DNA of 64,000 bases from Kitasatospora gansuensis (GTDB lineage: Bacteria; Actinomycetota; Actinomycetes; Streptomycetales; Streptomycetaceae), in the NCBI RefSeq assembly GCF_014203705.1, contig NZ_JACHJR010000001.1, forward strand, positions 1,302,001-1,366,000, read 5' to 3'. Of the stretch, positions 1 through 8,704 are shown piece by piece. A program made the position numbers and the translations under genes. The notes under the pieces are model-generated. The model made no database searches, was not told the origin of the DNA, and was given only the letters and a program-made list of their open reading frames with translations. The stretch's first letter is position 1; each line of letters starts with the position of its first letter.

Positions 1-951
<951 letters not shown>

Positions 952-970
952 CCCACCGTCAGCCCTCCCG

Positions 971-1022
971 GCCGGGCACCGCCACCCCCTCCGCCCCAAG
1001 GAGCGGGGTGCCGGTGCCCGGC
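971..1022. terminator. Bidirectional hairpin terminator between fruA and the MarR pair
   Basis: Two 18-bp arms (971-988 and 1005-1022) are complementary with one mismatch. The hairpin lies between convergent genes, so it probably ends transcripts from both sides. There is no U tract, which is usual in this group. Confidence 0.75.
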
Positions 1023-1034
1023 AGGCGTTCATGG

Positions 1035-1490
1035 TCAGGCGGTCAGCGCCGCGAGCTCCGCGTTGGCGCGCTCGGTGACCAGGGCGAGGACGCGGCCGGC
1101 GGCGGCCAGGTCTTCGGCGGGGATGTCGCCCCAGACGCGGGCGGTGATGGGAGCGGTCTCCGCGGCGAGGATGGCGAGCAGGTCGCGGCCGGCGTCGGTG
1201 GGGTGGAGGTGGGTGCCGCCCGCGACGAGCAGGTGCTTGGCCAGCAGTTCGTCGAGGGTGGTGCGGATGTCGGCCGGGTCGGCCTTGAGGGCGCCCTGGA
1301 CCTGGCTGGCGAGTTCGTCCCGTGTCAGCGGGGTGACGGCGGTGACGGCGGCGCGCAGGGTGACCTGCTGCTGGAACGTGCTGCCGTGCCGGGCCAGGAC
1401 CTGCTCCAGGAGGCCGCGGGCGGCGTAATGGGCCAGGCCGAGGGCGCGGGAGTCGGCGACGGGTGCGGTGATGGCTGCGGTGCTGGTCAT
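1035..1490 (-). CDS. MarR-like winged-helix protein
   Basis: This is a 151-residue protein with a helical, winged-helix-like composition. The segment TRDELASQVQGAL followed by LDELLAKHLLVAGGTHLHPTDAGRDLL resembles the recognition helix and wing of MarR-type regulators. Its start overlaps the stop of the upstream MarR gene by 4 nt (ATGA), so the two are translationally coupled. It may be a partner or a second regulator acting with that gene; its ligand is unknown. No enzymatic motif is visible. The call rests on pattern and context and is less certain than for its neighbour. Confidence 0.7.
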   Translation of the reverse strand: MTSTAAITAPVADSRALGLAHYAARGLLEQVLARHGSTFQQQVTLRAAVTAVTPLTRDELASQVQGALKADPADIRTTLDELLAKHLLVAGGTHLHPTDAGRDLLAILAAETAPITARVWGDIPAEDLAAAGRVLALVTERANAELAALTA

Positions 1491-1978
1491 GGTGTTGTCC
1501 CCTGGGTGCTCTCGTTCGGTACGGATGGCGTGAGAGGTACGTCGAGCAGGGCCGTCAGCTCCTCGGTGAACGCGTGCGTCCGAGCGGCGTCGAGGCCGCC
1601 GAGCGGCTCCAGCAGCTGCTGGAGGAGCTCCTGGACCACCGCGACGGCCTGCCGCGTGACGGCCTGGCCCTGCTCGGTGAGGGCGAGCTGTACGGCGCGC
1701 GGGTCGCGGGGGTCGCGGGTGCGCTCGATCAGACCGGCCGACTCCAGGGCGCGCGCCAGCTTCGAGACGTACAGCGCCTCCAGGCCGGTGTGGTCGGCGA
1801 GTTGGCGCTGACTGGGCCGCTCACCGGCGCGCTGCATGCCGTGCAGCGACGCGACCAGCGAGTACTGCGCGTGGGTGAGGCCCAGTGGGGCCACCGCGCG
1901 ATCGACCGCGACGCGCCACTTGTTGGCGAGCCGCCACACCAGAAAGCCGGGGGTGGGACCCGGTGCACCCTTGCTCAT
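1487..1978 (-). CDS. MarR family transcriptional regulator
   Basis: This is a 163-residue MarR-family repressor or activator. The winged helix-turn-helix is clear: RPSQRQLADHTGLEALYVSKLARALE is the recognition region and LIERTRDPRDPRAV is the wing with the family's D-x-R-D-x-R signature. Flanking helices would form the dimer. It begins 64 nt from a divergent phosphatase-like gene and is coupled to a second winged-helix gene downstream. The intergenic region carries repeats that could be its operator, suggesting autoregulation and control of the divergent gene. The inducer is unknown. Confidence 0.88.
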   Translation of the reverse strand: MSKGAPGPTPGFLVWRLANKWRVAVDRAVAPLGLTHAQYSLVASLHGMQRAGERPSQRQLADHTGLEALYVSKLARALESAGLIERTRDPRDPRAVQLALTEQGQAVTRQAVAVVQELLQQLLEPLGGLDAARTHAFTEELTALLDVPLTPSVPNESTQGTTP

Positions 1979-1988
1979 AAGAAATAGA

Positions 1989-2014
1989 GTACATGGCTAC
2001 TATGTCCATGGCTA
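1989..2014. promoter_or_regulatory. Candidate MarR operator in a divergent promoter region
   Basis: The 64-bp gap between the divergent MarR and phosphatase-like genes holds an imperfect inverted repeat GTACAT-n7-ATGTCC (1989-2007). It also holds a direct repeat of CATGGCTA at 1992-1999 and 2007-2014. This is the expected place for an autoregulatory MarR site. Binding is inferred only from position and symmetry. Confidence 0.4.
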
Positions 2015-2042
2015 GGATAATCCGGCCTACTACGGTGGGCGG

Positions 2043-2492
2043 GTGACCGAGACCTGGAACCCTGCCGACCCCGGTGTCCTGCTGCTCCCCTCCGGACGCC
2101 TCGTCCGCGGCCGCGCGCTCAGCCGCCCTCTCCCGCCCGGCCCGACCCCCGGATACGCGCTGTACCTGCTGGGCCGTCAGCCGCCCGAAACCCCTTGGGA
2201 GGCCGGGTGGTTGCGCTGGCCGGACTTCCGGCTGCCCAGCGATCGCGGGCAGGCCCGGACGCTGCTGGCCGACGCCTTGGCCCGGGCTGGGACGGAGCGC
2301 GTCGAGCTCGCCTGCGCCGGCGGGCGCGGCCGGACCGGCACCGCCCTGGCCTGCCTCGCCGTCCTGGACGGCGTACCGGCCGACCGGGCCGTGGAGTTCG
2401 TCCGCCGCAACTACCACCCCCAGGCCGTCGAAACACCCTGGCAGAAGCACTACGTCCGCCACTTCGCCGACCCCGCGCCTGACGGTCCGTGA
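2043..2492 (+). CDS. Protein-tyrosine/dual-specificity phosphatase-like protein
   Basis: This 149-residue protein carries the Cys-phosphatase P-loop CX5R: Cys91 and Arg97 within CAGGRGRTG, followed by the family's TG. A WPD-type loop (Trp59-Pro60-Asp61) would supply the general acid. Both elements and their order fit the protein-tyrosine phosphatase fold; the length is at the short end of that family. It starts at GTG and is divergent from a MarR regulator that may control it. The substrate is unknown; it could be phospho-tyrosine or a small phosphorylated molecule. Confidence 0.8.
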   Translation: MTETWNPADPGVLLLPSGRLVRGRALSRPLPPGPTPGYALYLLGRQPPETPWEAGWLRWPDFRLPSDRGQARTLLADALARAGTERVELACAGGRGRTGTALACLAVLDGVPADRAVEFVRRNYHPQAVETPWQKHYVRHFADPAPDGP

Positions 2493-2500
2493 CACGCCGG

Positions 2501-2641
2501 GAGGGCCGGGGCGTTGCCGGTGAGGCCGGTGACGGAGACCCGGGACTCGACGGTGGTGTTGTCGTTGACGGCGTAGCCAGCGGTGGCGTTCCAGTTGTCC
2601 GGGGTTTTCTGGGTGCTCCCGGCACTTCCGGGCCCGTTGCT
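2501..2641 (-). pseudogene. Possible relic of a protease P-domain coding region
   Basis: The gap between two convergent genes reads without a stop on the minus strand as a Ser/Thr/Asn-rich stretch containing NDNTTVESRVSVTGLTGNAP. This resembles the first strands of the P/homo-B domain at the C-terminus of secreted actinobacterial proteases, usually spelled DN-TVES-I-VSG-TGNAP. The expected continuation (HTY-GDLVVDL) is missing; the frame runs into the antisense of the phosphatase gene. There is no start codon or ribosome site. I read it as a decayed fragment of a lost exoprotease gene, seen only by eye. Confidence 0.35.
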
Positions 2642-3386
2642 AGAGCCCGTGCCGCACCCAGACGGTCGGCTCGACGTAGACGGCGTAGCCGCCCGCCAGG
2701 TCGCAGCGCACCGGAGCGAGCGCGCCCGGCACCAGCACCTCCCCGGTCGCGTCGAACGGGAGTCCGGTCCACTCCCGCCACTGCGCCGGTGACCCGGAGA
2801 TCGTCATCGACGCGGGGGCCACCTTCTCGATCGTCGCCCCGGCCCGGACGTGGACCCGCAGCCAGGGGTCGTACGGCAGCCCGCCCTGCTCGCGGACCCG
2901 GAAGGCGTACTCCTGCATCGACGCCTCCGGCTCGAGGTGCTTGCCACTCGGCCGGACCGGCGCGACGACCTCCGCGAACCCCCGCTCCCGGGCGGCGTCC
3001 CGCATCGCGCCGAGCATCAGACCGGAGAGCCCGCGCCCCTGGAGCTCGGGGTGCACCGCGATCTCGATCGCGCTGACCGTGTCGGGCGTCTCCCCGTACC
3101 GTCGGTCGGTGACGGCCCAGAGCAGCACCTCGTCCCAGCCCCGGTCGGGCAGCCGCCCCTGCCGCTTGGCAAAGCTGAACGGGACGCTGTGCCCACGCGC
3201 CACGAGTACACCGTCGGCGTCCGTGGCCACCACCACGTGCTCCGGGAACTCCTCGGCGATCAGTCCCACCAGGGCGTTGGCCACCAGGTCGTGGTCCATG
3301 AACGCGGGCCAGCTGTGCGGCATCTCCCACAGGGCCGACCGCAGCTCGGGCCGCTCGGCGAGGGTGGTCACGGTCAGGTTCTCCAT
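2640..3386 (-). CDS. GNAT family N-acetyltransferase
   Basis: This is a 248-residue acetyltransferase of the GNAT superfamily. The acetyl-CoA site shows as IAVHPELQGRGLSGLMLGAM (about residues 125-144), with the canonical Q-G-R-G pyrophosphate loop, followed by a helix with DAARERGF. The C-terminal half, including PYDPWLRVHVRAGA, is typical of a longer GNAT subgroup common in streptomycetes. I chose the ATG at 3384-3386, giving MENLTVTTL; an in-frame ATG 36 nt upstream (3422) is possible, and neither has a strong ribosome site. The substrate cannot be told. Confidence 0.82.
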   Translation of the reverse strand: MENLTVTTLAERPELRSALWEMPHSWPAFMDHDLVANALVGLIAEEFPEHVVVATDADGVLVARGHSVPFSFAKRQGRLPDRGWDEVLLWAVTDRRYGETPDTVSAIEIAVHPELQGRGLSGLMLGAMRDAARERGFAEVVAPVRPSGKHLEPEASMQEYAFRVREQGGLPYDPWLRVHVRAGATIEKVAPASMTISGSPAQWREWTGLPFDATGEVLVPGALAPVRCDLAGGYAVYVEPTVWVRHGL

Positions 3387-3442
3387 ACCGCGCACCCTAG
3401 GGCTCCGACCTGCGAAGATCATCTGATTTTCAGCGCCTGTCC

Positions 3443-3916
3443 CTACCCGCGGCGGACCTCGTGCATGAAGCAGCCGTACTCGACCGCCCGGACGTGCAGG
3501 ACGGCCACCTCGGGGTCGGCGAGCAGCTCGGCCGCGCCGGCGGCGGCCTCGGCGGGCTGGACCAGGCGGCCGCCCAGGATGCGCCCACCGGAGTCGTACG
3601 CGCGCAGCACCCGGGGGCCGGTGTGCATGGTGCCGGGCCAGCCTTCGGCCGGGCCGACGCAGGGGGTGGCGTGGATGAAGACCGGGCCGCGCTCGTCGTA
3701 CGGGCCGGGGTCGGCCCCGGTCTCGGCGGCCCAGCGGGCGAGCGGGGCGTACGAGACCAGGGCGATCCGGTCGCCGGGGCAGGCCCGGGTGAGGCAGCAG
3801 CGCAGCGGGGCGCCGCCGGTGGTGTCGACCGACTCGACCGGTGGGCGGCCCGCGTCGTCCAGCTCGCGGAGGCGGGCGCAGGTGGCGGGGTCGATGGGGT
3901 TGATCTGCAGGTTCAT
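3443..3916 (-). CDS. DUF1203 family protein
   Basis: This is a 157-residue protein matching the DUF1203 pattern. It has an early CCL.RACPGDRIALVSYAPL-type segment (about residues 40-58), then a GPVFIHATPC motif and a VRAVEYGCFMHEVRRG ending. The conserved Cys and His residues suggest a small enzyme or metal-binding protein, but no activity is established for the family as far as I know. The start MNLQIN is chosen because family members begin with a short strand at this place. It stands alone between two unrelated minus-strand genes. Confidence 0.75.
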   Translation of the reverse strand: MNLQINPIDPATCARLRELDDAGRPPVESVDTTGGAPLRCCLTRACPGDRIALVSYAPLARWAAETGADPGPYDERGPVFIHATPCVGPAEGWPGTMHTGPRVLRAYDSGGRILGGRLVQPAEAAAGAAELLADPEVAVLHVRAVEYGCFMHEVRRG

Positions 3917-3986
3917 GGCTGCCAGCCTGCCGCCGCCGGACCGGGATGACCGGCGGATTCGCGACGTCGCGTTCAGTCGGTCGCGT

Positions 3987-4625
3987 TCAGTCCGTGGTGG
4001 CCAGCCGCAGACCGAAGCCGACCACCACGACACCGGTCAGACGGTCCATCAGTTTCCGGGCGGCCGGACGGCGCAGCCAGCCGCGGATGGCGCGGGCGAA
4101 GGCGACCAGGACGGCCGACCAGACCAGGCCCTCGGCGACGTGCACGCTGGTGAGCAGCACGCCCATCGGCAGGTGCGGCACCCCGGCCGGGATGAACTGC
4201 GGCAGGACGGCGACGTAGAAGACGCCGACCTTGGGGTTGAGCAGGTTGGTCAGCGCACCCCGCCGCCAGCCGGCCCCGAAGCCGCCGGTGCCGGTGTCCG
4301 GCTCCGGGTCCGGCCCGGGGGTGCCGCTGCCGCGCAGCATCTGGCCGCACAACATCTGGAGGCCAATCCAGAGCAGGTACGCCACCCCGGCCCAGCGCAG
4401 CGTCTCGTACGCCAGGCGGGAGGCGGTGAGCAGGGCGCTGATGCCCAGTGAGCTGGCGGCGCCCCAGATCATCGTGCCGGTGTTGATGCCCAGCACCACG
4501 CCCCAGGCCCTGGCCCGTTCACCGAGCGCGGCGGTCCGCAGGATCAGCGCGGTGTCGAGCCCGGGCGTCAGCGTGAGCAGCCCGACCACCAGGGCGAAGG
4601 ACCAGAGAGCCGTGGTTATCCCCAT
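3987..4625 (-). CDS. LysE/RhtB family amino-acid exporter
   Basis: This 212-residue membrane protein has the usual LysE/RhtB layout of about six transmembrane helices. The N-terminal signature LTPGLDTALILRTAALGERA (about residues 19-38) is the family's TPGP-like motif, and NLLNPKVGVFYVAVLPQFI in mid-protein is the second conserved block. Such proteins export amino acids or related compounds using the proton gradient. The loop between helices 3 and 4 is Gly/Pro-rich (GSGTPGPDPEPDTGTG). The substrate is unknown, and no regulator gene is adjacent. Confidence 0.9.
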   Translation of the reverse strand: MGITTALWSFALVVGLLTLTPGLDTALILRTAALGERARAWGVVLGINTGTMIWGAASSLGISALLTASRLAYETLRWAGVAYLLWIGLQMLCGQMLRGSGTPGPDPEPDTGTGGFGAGWRRGALTNLLNPKVGVFYVAVLPQFIPAGVPHLPMGVLLTSVHVAEGLVWSAVLVAFARAIRGWLRRPAARKLMDRLTGVVVVGFGLRLATTD

Positions 4626-4631
4626 GCCCGG

Positions 4632-4841
4632 TCACCCTAGCGGTCGGACCTTCTCCGCCACCGGCCGGTCCTCCTGGACGGTCGCCTCGTACTCGACCTT
4701 CTGCCCGTCGGGCAGCGCCCGGTCCACGCCCTCGATCAGGATCGAGTCGTAGTAGAAGGTCAGTTCGGGCCCGCCGCCGTCGGGGGCGATCGTCCCGTAC
4801 CCGTGATCGGCGTGGAAGGTCTGCACGGTACCGGTGGCCAT
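4632..4841 (-). CDS. Divergent cold-shock-domain protein
   Basis: This is a 69-residue OB-fold protein of cold-shock size. It begins MATGTVQTFHADHGYGTIAP, which matches the strand-1/RNP1 region (GYGTI for the usual GFGFI). The RNP2-like strand reads LTFYYDSI instead of VFVHFS, so the usual nucleic-acid-binding aromatics are partly replaced. The start at 4841 follows a GAGGAG ribosome site; an upstream in-frame start would add 16 residues that the family lacks. It ends 6 nt from the exporter start. It probably binds RNA or single-stranded DNA, but the divergent motifs leave room for another role. Confidence 0.78.
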   Translation of the reverse strand: MATGTVQTFHADHGYGTIAPDGGGPELTFYYDSILIEGVDRALPDGQKVEYEATVQEDRPVAEKVRPLG

Positions 4842-4922
4842 CTGACGACTCCTCGGAGCGGGGTGTTCGGTCCTCACCAGGAGTACCAAACGCCCCGCGC
4901 TCCGGAGTGTTCTGACACGCCC

Positions 4923-6632
4923 TCAGGTGACGTTCAGCCGGGCGGCCAGCCGGAGCAGGCCAGGGGCGAACCTGCTGAGGAAGTAGGCGCCCTTGGCCTC
5001 CGCCGTCACCGGGACCACGGCCTTGCCGGTGCGGACGGCCTTCAGGATCTCGGTGGCGACCTTCTCCGGCGGGAAGTTCCGCCGGGCGTAGAGCTTCGCG
5101 GCCCGCGCCTGCTTGGCGGCCTGCTCGTCGGCGGTGGTGGCGGAGAAGGTCGAGGTGCGGGTGATGTTGGTGTTGATCAGGCCGGGGCAGATCGCCGAGA
5201 CGCCGACGCCCGAGGAGGCCAGCTCGGCGCGCAGGCAGTCGGAGAGCATCCGGACGGCGGCCTTGCTCGTGGCGTACGCCGCGAGCGCCTTGGAGGGCAG
5301 GTAGGCGGCGGCCGAGGCGAGGTTGACGATGTGTCCGCCGTGGCCGCGCTCGGCCATCAGGGTGCCGAAGGCGCGGCAGCCGTGGATGACGCCCCAGAGG
5401 TTGACGTCCAGGACCCGCTGCCACTCCTTCTCGGTGGTCTGCAGGAAGGTGCCGGAGTGGCCGATGCCCGCGTTGTTGACCAGCACGTCGGGGACGCCGT
5501 GCTCGGCGGCGATCTGCTGGGCGAAGGCGTCGAAGGCGGCGCCGTCGCTGACGTCCAGCTGGTACGCGTACCCGGTGCCACCGCTCAGCGAGCACAACTC
5601 GGCGGTGCGGACGGCGGATTCGAGGTCCAGGTCGCAGACCACCACCCGGGCGCCCTCGGCGGCGAAGGCCAGCGCGGTGGCCCGGCCGATGCCGCTGCCG
5701 GCGCCGGTGATCACCACCAGCTCGCCGGTCGCCTCGGGCTCGGAGCCGGCGGCGACCGAGCCGATGAAGGACCGGACGTGCGCGGCGACCACCGGGCCGT
5801 GCTCCAGCAGCGCCGACCAGTGGGTGCCGTTGACGGTGCGTCGGGTCAGCCGGGGCGCCCAGTGCTCCAGGCCCTCGGAGAGGAACTCGTTGACGTAGTG
5901 GTCCCGGCTCAGCGTGAGCAGCTGGACGGGGACCTCGGTGTACCGCTCGCGCGGGCTGCGGATGGTCGGCCGCATGTTGGCCCGGTACAGCTCGATCCCC
6001 CGTACGGCGTCCTGCTTCAGGGTGGCCTGCGGGTGCCCGGGGCGGGGGTTGACCGCCTCCAGGTCGCGCAGCACCCGGGGCCAGGACTTGGCCAGCCAGA
6101 GCTTCCAGGTGGCCGGGGCGAGCAGCGGCAGGTGGAAGGCGGTGATGTACCAGGAGTGCGCGCCCTGCACCAGCAGCTGCCGCAGGTGACGGGGCGTCGG
6201 ACGGCGGAACCGCTTGCGCATCCAGAAGCCCAGGTGGTCCAGGCAGGGCCCGGACATCGTGGTGTACGAGGCGAGCCGCTGCTCGGCGCCCGGCTCGGTG
6301 ACGGCCTCCCAGGACTGCACCGAGCCCCAGTCGTGCGCGACCACGTGCACGGGCGCGTCGGGGCTGACCGCGTCGGCGACCGCGAACAGGTCCGCGCCGA
6401 GCCGCTCCAGCCGGTAGCCGTCCCGGTTCGCCGGGACGCCGGACTCCCCCGCGCCGCGCACGTCGTAGCGGACCACGTGGTGGTCGACGGCCAGGTCCTC
6501 GGCGATGTCGTCCCAGACCACGTGGGTGTCGGGGTACCCGTGCACCAGGATCACCGTCGGGTGGGCGGGGTCGCCCTGCTCGAAGACGGCGAGCGGCAGG
6601 CCGGCGGAGTCGACGGTACGGCGGCGGATCAT
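4923..6632 (-). CDS. Fused alpha/beta hydrolase - short-chain dehydrogenase
   Basis: This 569-residue protein has two enzyme domains. Residues 1 to about 290 form an epoxide-hydrolase-like alpha/beta hydrolase with VHGYPDTHVVWD near residue 30, RYDVRGAGESG, and a VAHDWGS elbow in which Asp replaces the usual Ser, as in epoxide hydrolases and dehalogenases. From about residue 300 follows a classical SDR with TGAGSGIG, NNAGIGHSG and an active-site YATSK. Its start overlaps the upstream M24-like gene by 4 nt. Fusions of this order are known in actinobacteria as SDR family oxidoreductases, but I know of no proven substrate. A lipid or other hydrophobic compound is a guess from the domain types. 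Confidence 0.88.
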   Translation of the reverse strand: MIRRRTVDSAGLPLAVFEQGDPAHPTVILVHGYPDTHVVWDDIAEDLAVDHHVVRYDVRGAGESGVPANRDGYRLERLGADLFAVADAVSPDAPVHVVAHDWGSVQSWEAVTEPGAEQRLASYTTMSGPCLDHLGFWMRKRFRRPTPRHLRQLLVQGAHSWYITAFHLPLLAPATWKLWLAKSWPRVLRDLEAVNPRPGHPQATLKQDAVRGIELYRANMRPTIRSPRERYTEVPVQLLTLSRDHYVNEFLSEGLEHWAPRLTRRTVNGTHWSALLEHGPVVAAHVRSFIGSVAAGSEPEATGELVVITGAGSGIGRATALAFAAEGARVVVCDLDLESAVRTAELCSLSGGTGYAYQLDVSDGAAFDAFAQQIAAEHGVPDVLVNNAGIGHSGTFLQTTEKEWQRVLDVNLWGVIHGCRAFGTLMAERGHGGHIVNLASAAAYLPSKALAAYATSKAAVRMLSDCLRAELASSGVGVSAICPGLINTNITRTSTFSATTADEQAAKQARAAKLYARRNFPPEKVATEILKAVRTGKAVVPVTAEAKGAYFLSRFAPGLLRLAARLNVT

Positions 6633-7462
6633 CGGGCAGCTCCCTCGGTGGTGGTCCAGCGGCGGACGTGCGGCAGGTCGTCGTCGAGCCAGTAGGCGTC
6701 GTCGTCCGTCACGACCAGCAGCTCCTCGAACTTGATGCCGACCTCGCGGAAGCCGATGTGCGGCTCGACCGCCCAGATCCCCGGCGTCGGCGCGTGCCGG
6801 GAGGAGCGGCCGTCGGCCCAGAGCGGCGACCGGCCGTGCAGCCGCTCGCTGATCAGCTCCCGGCCGAGCGTCTGGAGTGTACGCACCCCGAAGCCGAACA
6901 GGTTCACCCCGGCGGGGCCGCGCGCGGTCATCCGGGTCACCTGGTGGCCGATCACCCGGCCCGGGTAGACCTTGTGCCGGTTGTCGTAGCCGTGCGCGGC
7001 GATCTGGGCGTCCACGGCGGCGTAGACCTCGTTCAGCGGCTTGCGGGCCCGCACCTCACTCAGGATCAGCTCCCGGTAGACCTTCAGGTCCCCGGCCAGC
7101 TTGTCCCAGACCGGGTTGTCGCCGACCTTGCCGCCGTAGCCGATGTCGGCGGTGTAGCCGTCCACCACGGGGGCGCAGTCCAGCACGTACGGCATGCCCT
7201 CCTCGAGCTTCCGGCTGCCCGCGAAGAACTGCAGCGGGGTGTGGAAGTGCCGGAACGCCGTCCGGTCGCCGAACCAGGCGAACGGCACGTGGAAGAAGTC
7301 CTGCACACCCGCCGCGACCAGGCACTGCCGCAGCTTGCCGGTGGCCTGCCGCTCCGTCACCCCCGGCTCGATCCAGGCCGCCACCTGCTCGGCGCAGTGG
7401 TACGCGAGCTGCTGGGTCTCCCGGAACCGGTTCAGGTCGTGTTCGGTGAAGGGGAACGTCAT
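6629..7462 (-). CDS. M24 family metallopeptidase (aminopeptidase P-like)
   Basis: This is a 277-residue single-domain pita-bread protein. The five metal ligands of the family appear in order: Asp95 and Asp106 eleven residues apart (DCAPVVDGYTAD), the His of VIGHQV, the Glu of AVEPHIGF and the Glu of KFEELLVV. The N-terminal creatinase domain of prolidases is absent. Despite the complete metal site, the partners are an SDR-hydrolase fusion and a redox protein, so it may cleave a C-N bond in a small molecule rather than a peptide. It overlaps the next gene by 4 nt and lies 3 nt after the reductase gene. Confidence 0.85.
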   Translation of the reverse strand: MTFPFTEHDLNRFRETQQLAYHCAEQVAAWIEPGVTERQATGKLRQCLVAAGVQDFFHVPFAWFGDRTAFRHFHTPLQFFAGSRKLEEGMPYVLDCAPVVDGYTADIGYGGKVGDNPVWDKLAGDLKVYRELILSEVRARKPLNEVYAAVDAQIAAHGYDNRHKVYPGRVIGHQVTRMTARGPAGVNLFGFGVRTLQTLGRELISERLHGRSPLWADGRSSRHAPTPGIWAVEPHIGFREVGIKFEELLVVTDDDAYWLDDDLPHVRRWTTTEGAAR

Positions 7463-7465
7463 CGG

Positions 7466-8539
7466 TCAGACCTCCAGTACCAGGTGCTCGCCCTCGGCGG
7501 CCCGGGAGACGCAGGGCAGGAACGCCCCGGCGGCCCGGTCCTCCTCGGTGAGCCGGCGGTCGCGGTGAACGGGTGTGCCGCTGCTCAGCTTGACCTTGCA
7601 GGTGCCGCAGAAGCCCTGATGGCAGGAGTACGGCAGCTCGGGGCGGACCTCGCGCAGCACGTCCAGCGCGGAGCGGTCGGCGGGGACGGTCAACTGCTGC
7701 CCGTCCTCGCCCAGTTGGACGGTGAACTGCTGCCCGTCCAGGATCGGCGCGGCACCGAAGCGCTCGAAGTGCAGAGCGCGGACGGCGGCCGGGTCGTACG
7801 CCTGCTGGACGGCGGCCAGCATCGGGGCCGGGCCGCAGCAGTACACCGCCGCACCGCGCGGGGCCCGGGCCAACAGCTCGGCGGCGGAGGTGAGTTCGGT
7901 CAGGAACTCGACCCGGGACGGATCCAGCGCGCGCAGCTCCTCGGTGAACGGCATCGACGCGGCACTGCGGCCGACGTGCACCAACCGCCAGTCCAGACCC
8001 AGGTGTTGGGCCTGCCGGGCCATCGGCAGCAGCGGGGTGATGCCGATCCCGCCCGCCAGCAGCAGCACGGCCGGCTCGGCGCAGAACGCGAAGCCGTTCC
8101 GCGGGCGGCGGGCGGTCAGCCGGACCCCCGGGTGCAGCCGGTCGTGGATCTCGGCCGAGCCGCCTCCGCCGTCCGGCAGGTGCCGGACCGCGATCCGGTA
8201 GCTGTTCCGGTCGGCCGGGTCGCCGCACAACGAGTAGTGCCGCACCTTGCCGGACGGCAACGTCAGCTCGATCCGCGCACCCGGCTGCCAGCCCGGCAGC
8301 GGGCCACCGCCCGGGTCGCCGAGCCGCAGCTCGACCACGTCCTCGGCGACCAACCGGTGCACGGTGACCACCAGCTGCAACGGCGCCACCGGCCGGGGGC
8401 CGGGCCGACGCGGACTCCGGCGCAGCCCCGGCCGGCCCAGCATCGGGTCGTACCAGTCGCTGAACGCGGTCATCCGCCGCAAGAAGCCGTCCGGCTGGGG
8501 GCGGCCGTACAGATCCGGCGGCAACGCTTCGAGGTCCAT
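7466..8539 (-). CDS. VanB/PDR-type ferredoxin reductase
   Basis: This is a 357-residue electron-transfer protein with three parts in the phthalate-dioxygenase-reductase order. The flavin-binding barrel has RHYSLCGDPADRNSYRIAV, the NAD-binding domain has LLLAGGIGITPLLPM, and the C-terminal plant-type [2Fe-2S] domain has the four cysteines of CHQGFCGTC...FLPC. It would pass electrons from NAD(P)H to an oxygenase, which is not obvious nearby; the metal-dependent hydrolase upstream is a candidate partner. I prefer the ATG at 8539 with GGAG seven bases before it over the GTG at 8560. Confidence 0.87.
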   Translation of the reverse strand: MDLEALPPDLYGRPQPDGFLRRMTAFSDWYDPMLGRPGLRRSPRRPGPRPVAPLQLVVTVHRLVAEDVVELRLGDPGGGPLPGWQPGARIELTLPSGKVRHYSLCGDPADRNSYRIAVRHLPDGGGGSAEIHDRLHPGVRLTARRPRNGFAFCAEPAVLLLAGGIGITPLLPMARQAQHLGLDWRLVHVGRSAASMPFTEELRALDPSRVEFLTELTSAAELLARAPRGAAVYCCGPAPMLAAVQQAYDPAAVRALHFERFGAAPILDGQQFTVQLGEDGQQLTVPADRSALDVLREVRPELPYSCHQGFCGTCKVKLSSGTPVHRDRRLTEEDRAAGAFLPCVSRAAEGEHLVLEV

Positions 8540-8574
8540 CGGGGCGACTCCAATAGGCACAAGATTCGGAAGGT

Positions 8575-8686
8575 AGGGGCTCGGGGAACTGCGACGCCAG
8601 CCTCAGGAGCGTTCAACGTACGTGCAAGGTCAGGCACTTTCGCAGTGACCCGAACGCCAGATCTCCTCGCAGTTCCCCGAGCCCCT
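8575..8686. repeat. Perfect 20-bp inverted repeat, 72-bp loop
   Basis: Arms at 8575-8594 and 8667-8686 are exact reverse complements. The core GGGGCTCGGGGAACTGCG resembles a sequence I remember as scattered through streptomycete intergenic regions. It sits just after the stop of the metal-dependent hydrolase gene and before the reductase start, so it may end or attenuate transcription between them. Confidence 0.75.
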
Positions 8687-8704
8687 GGTCTCACATGGCT
8701 GAGC

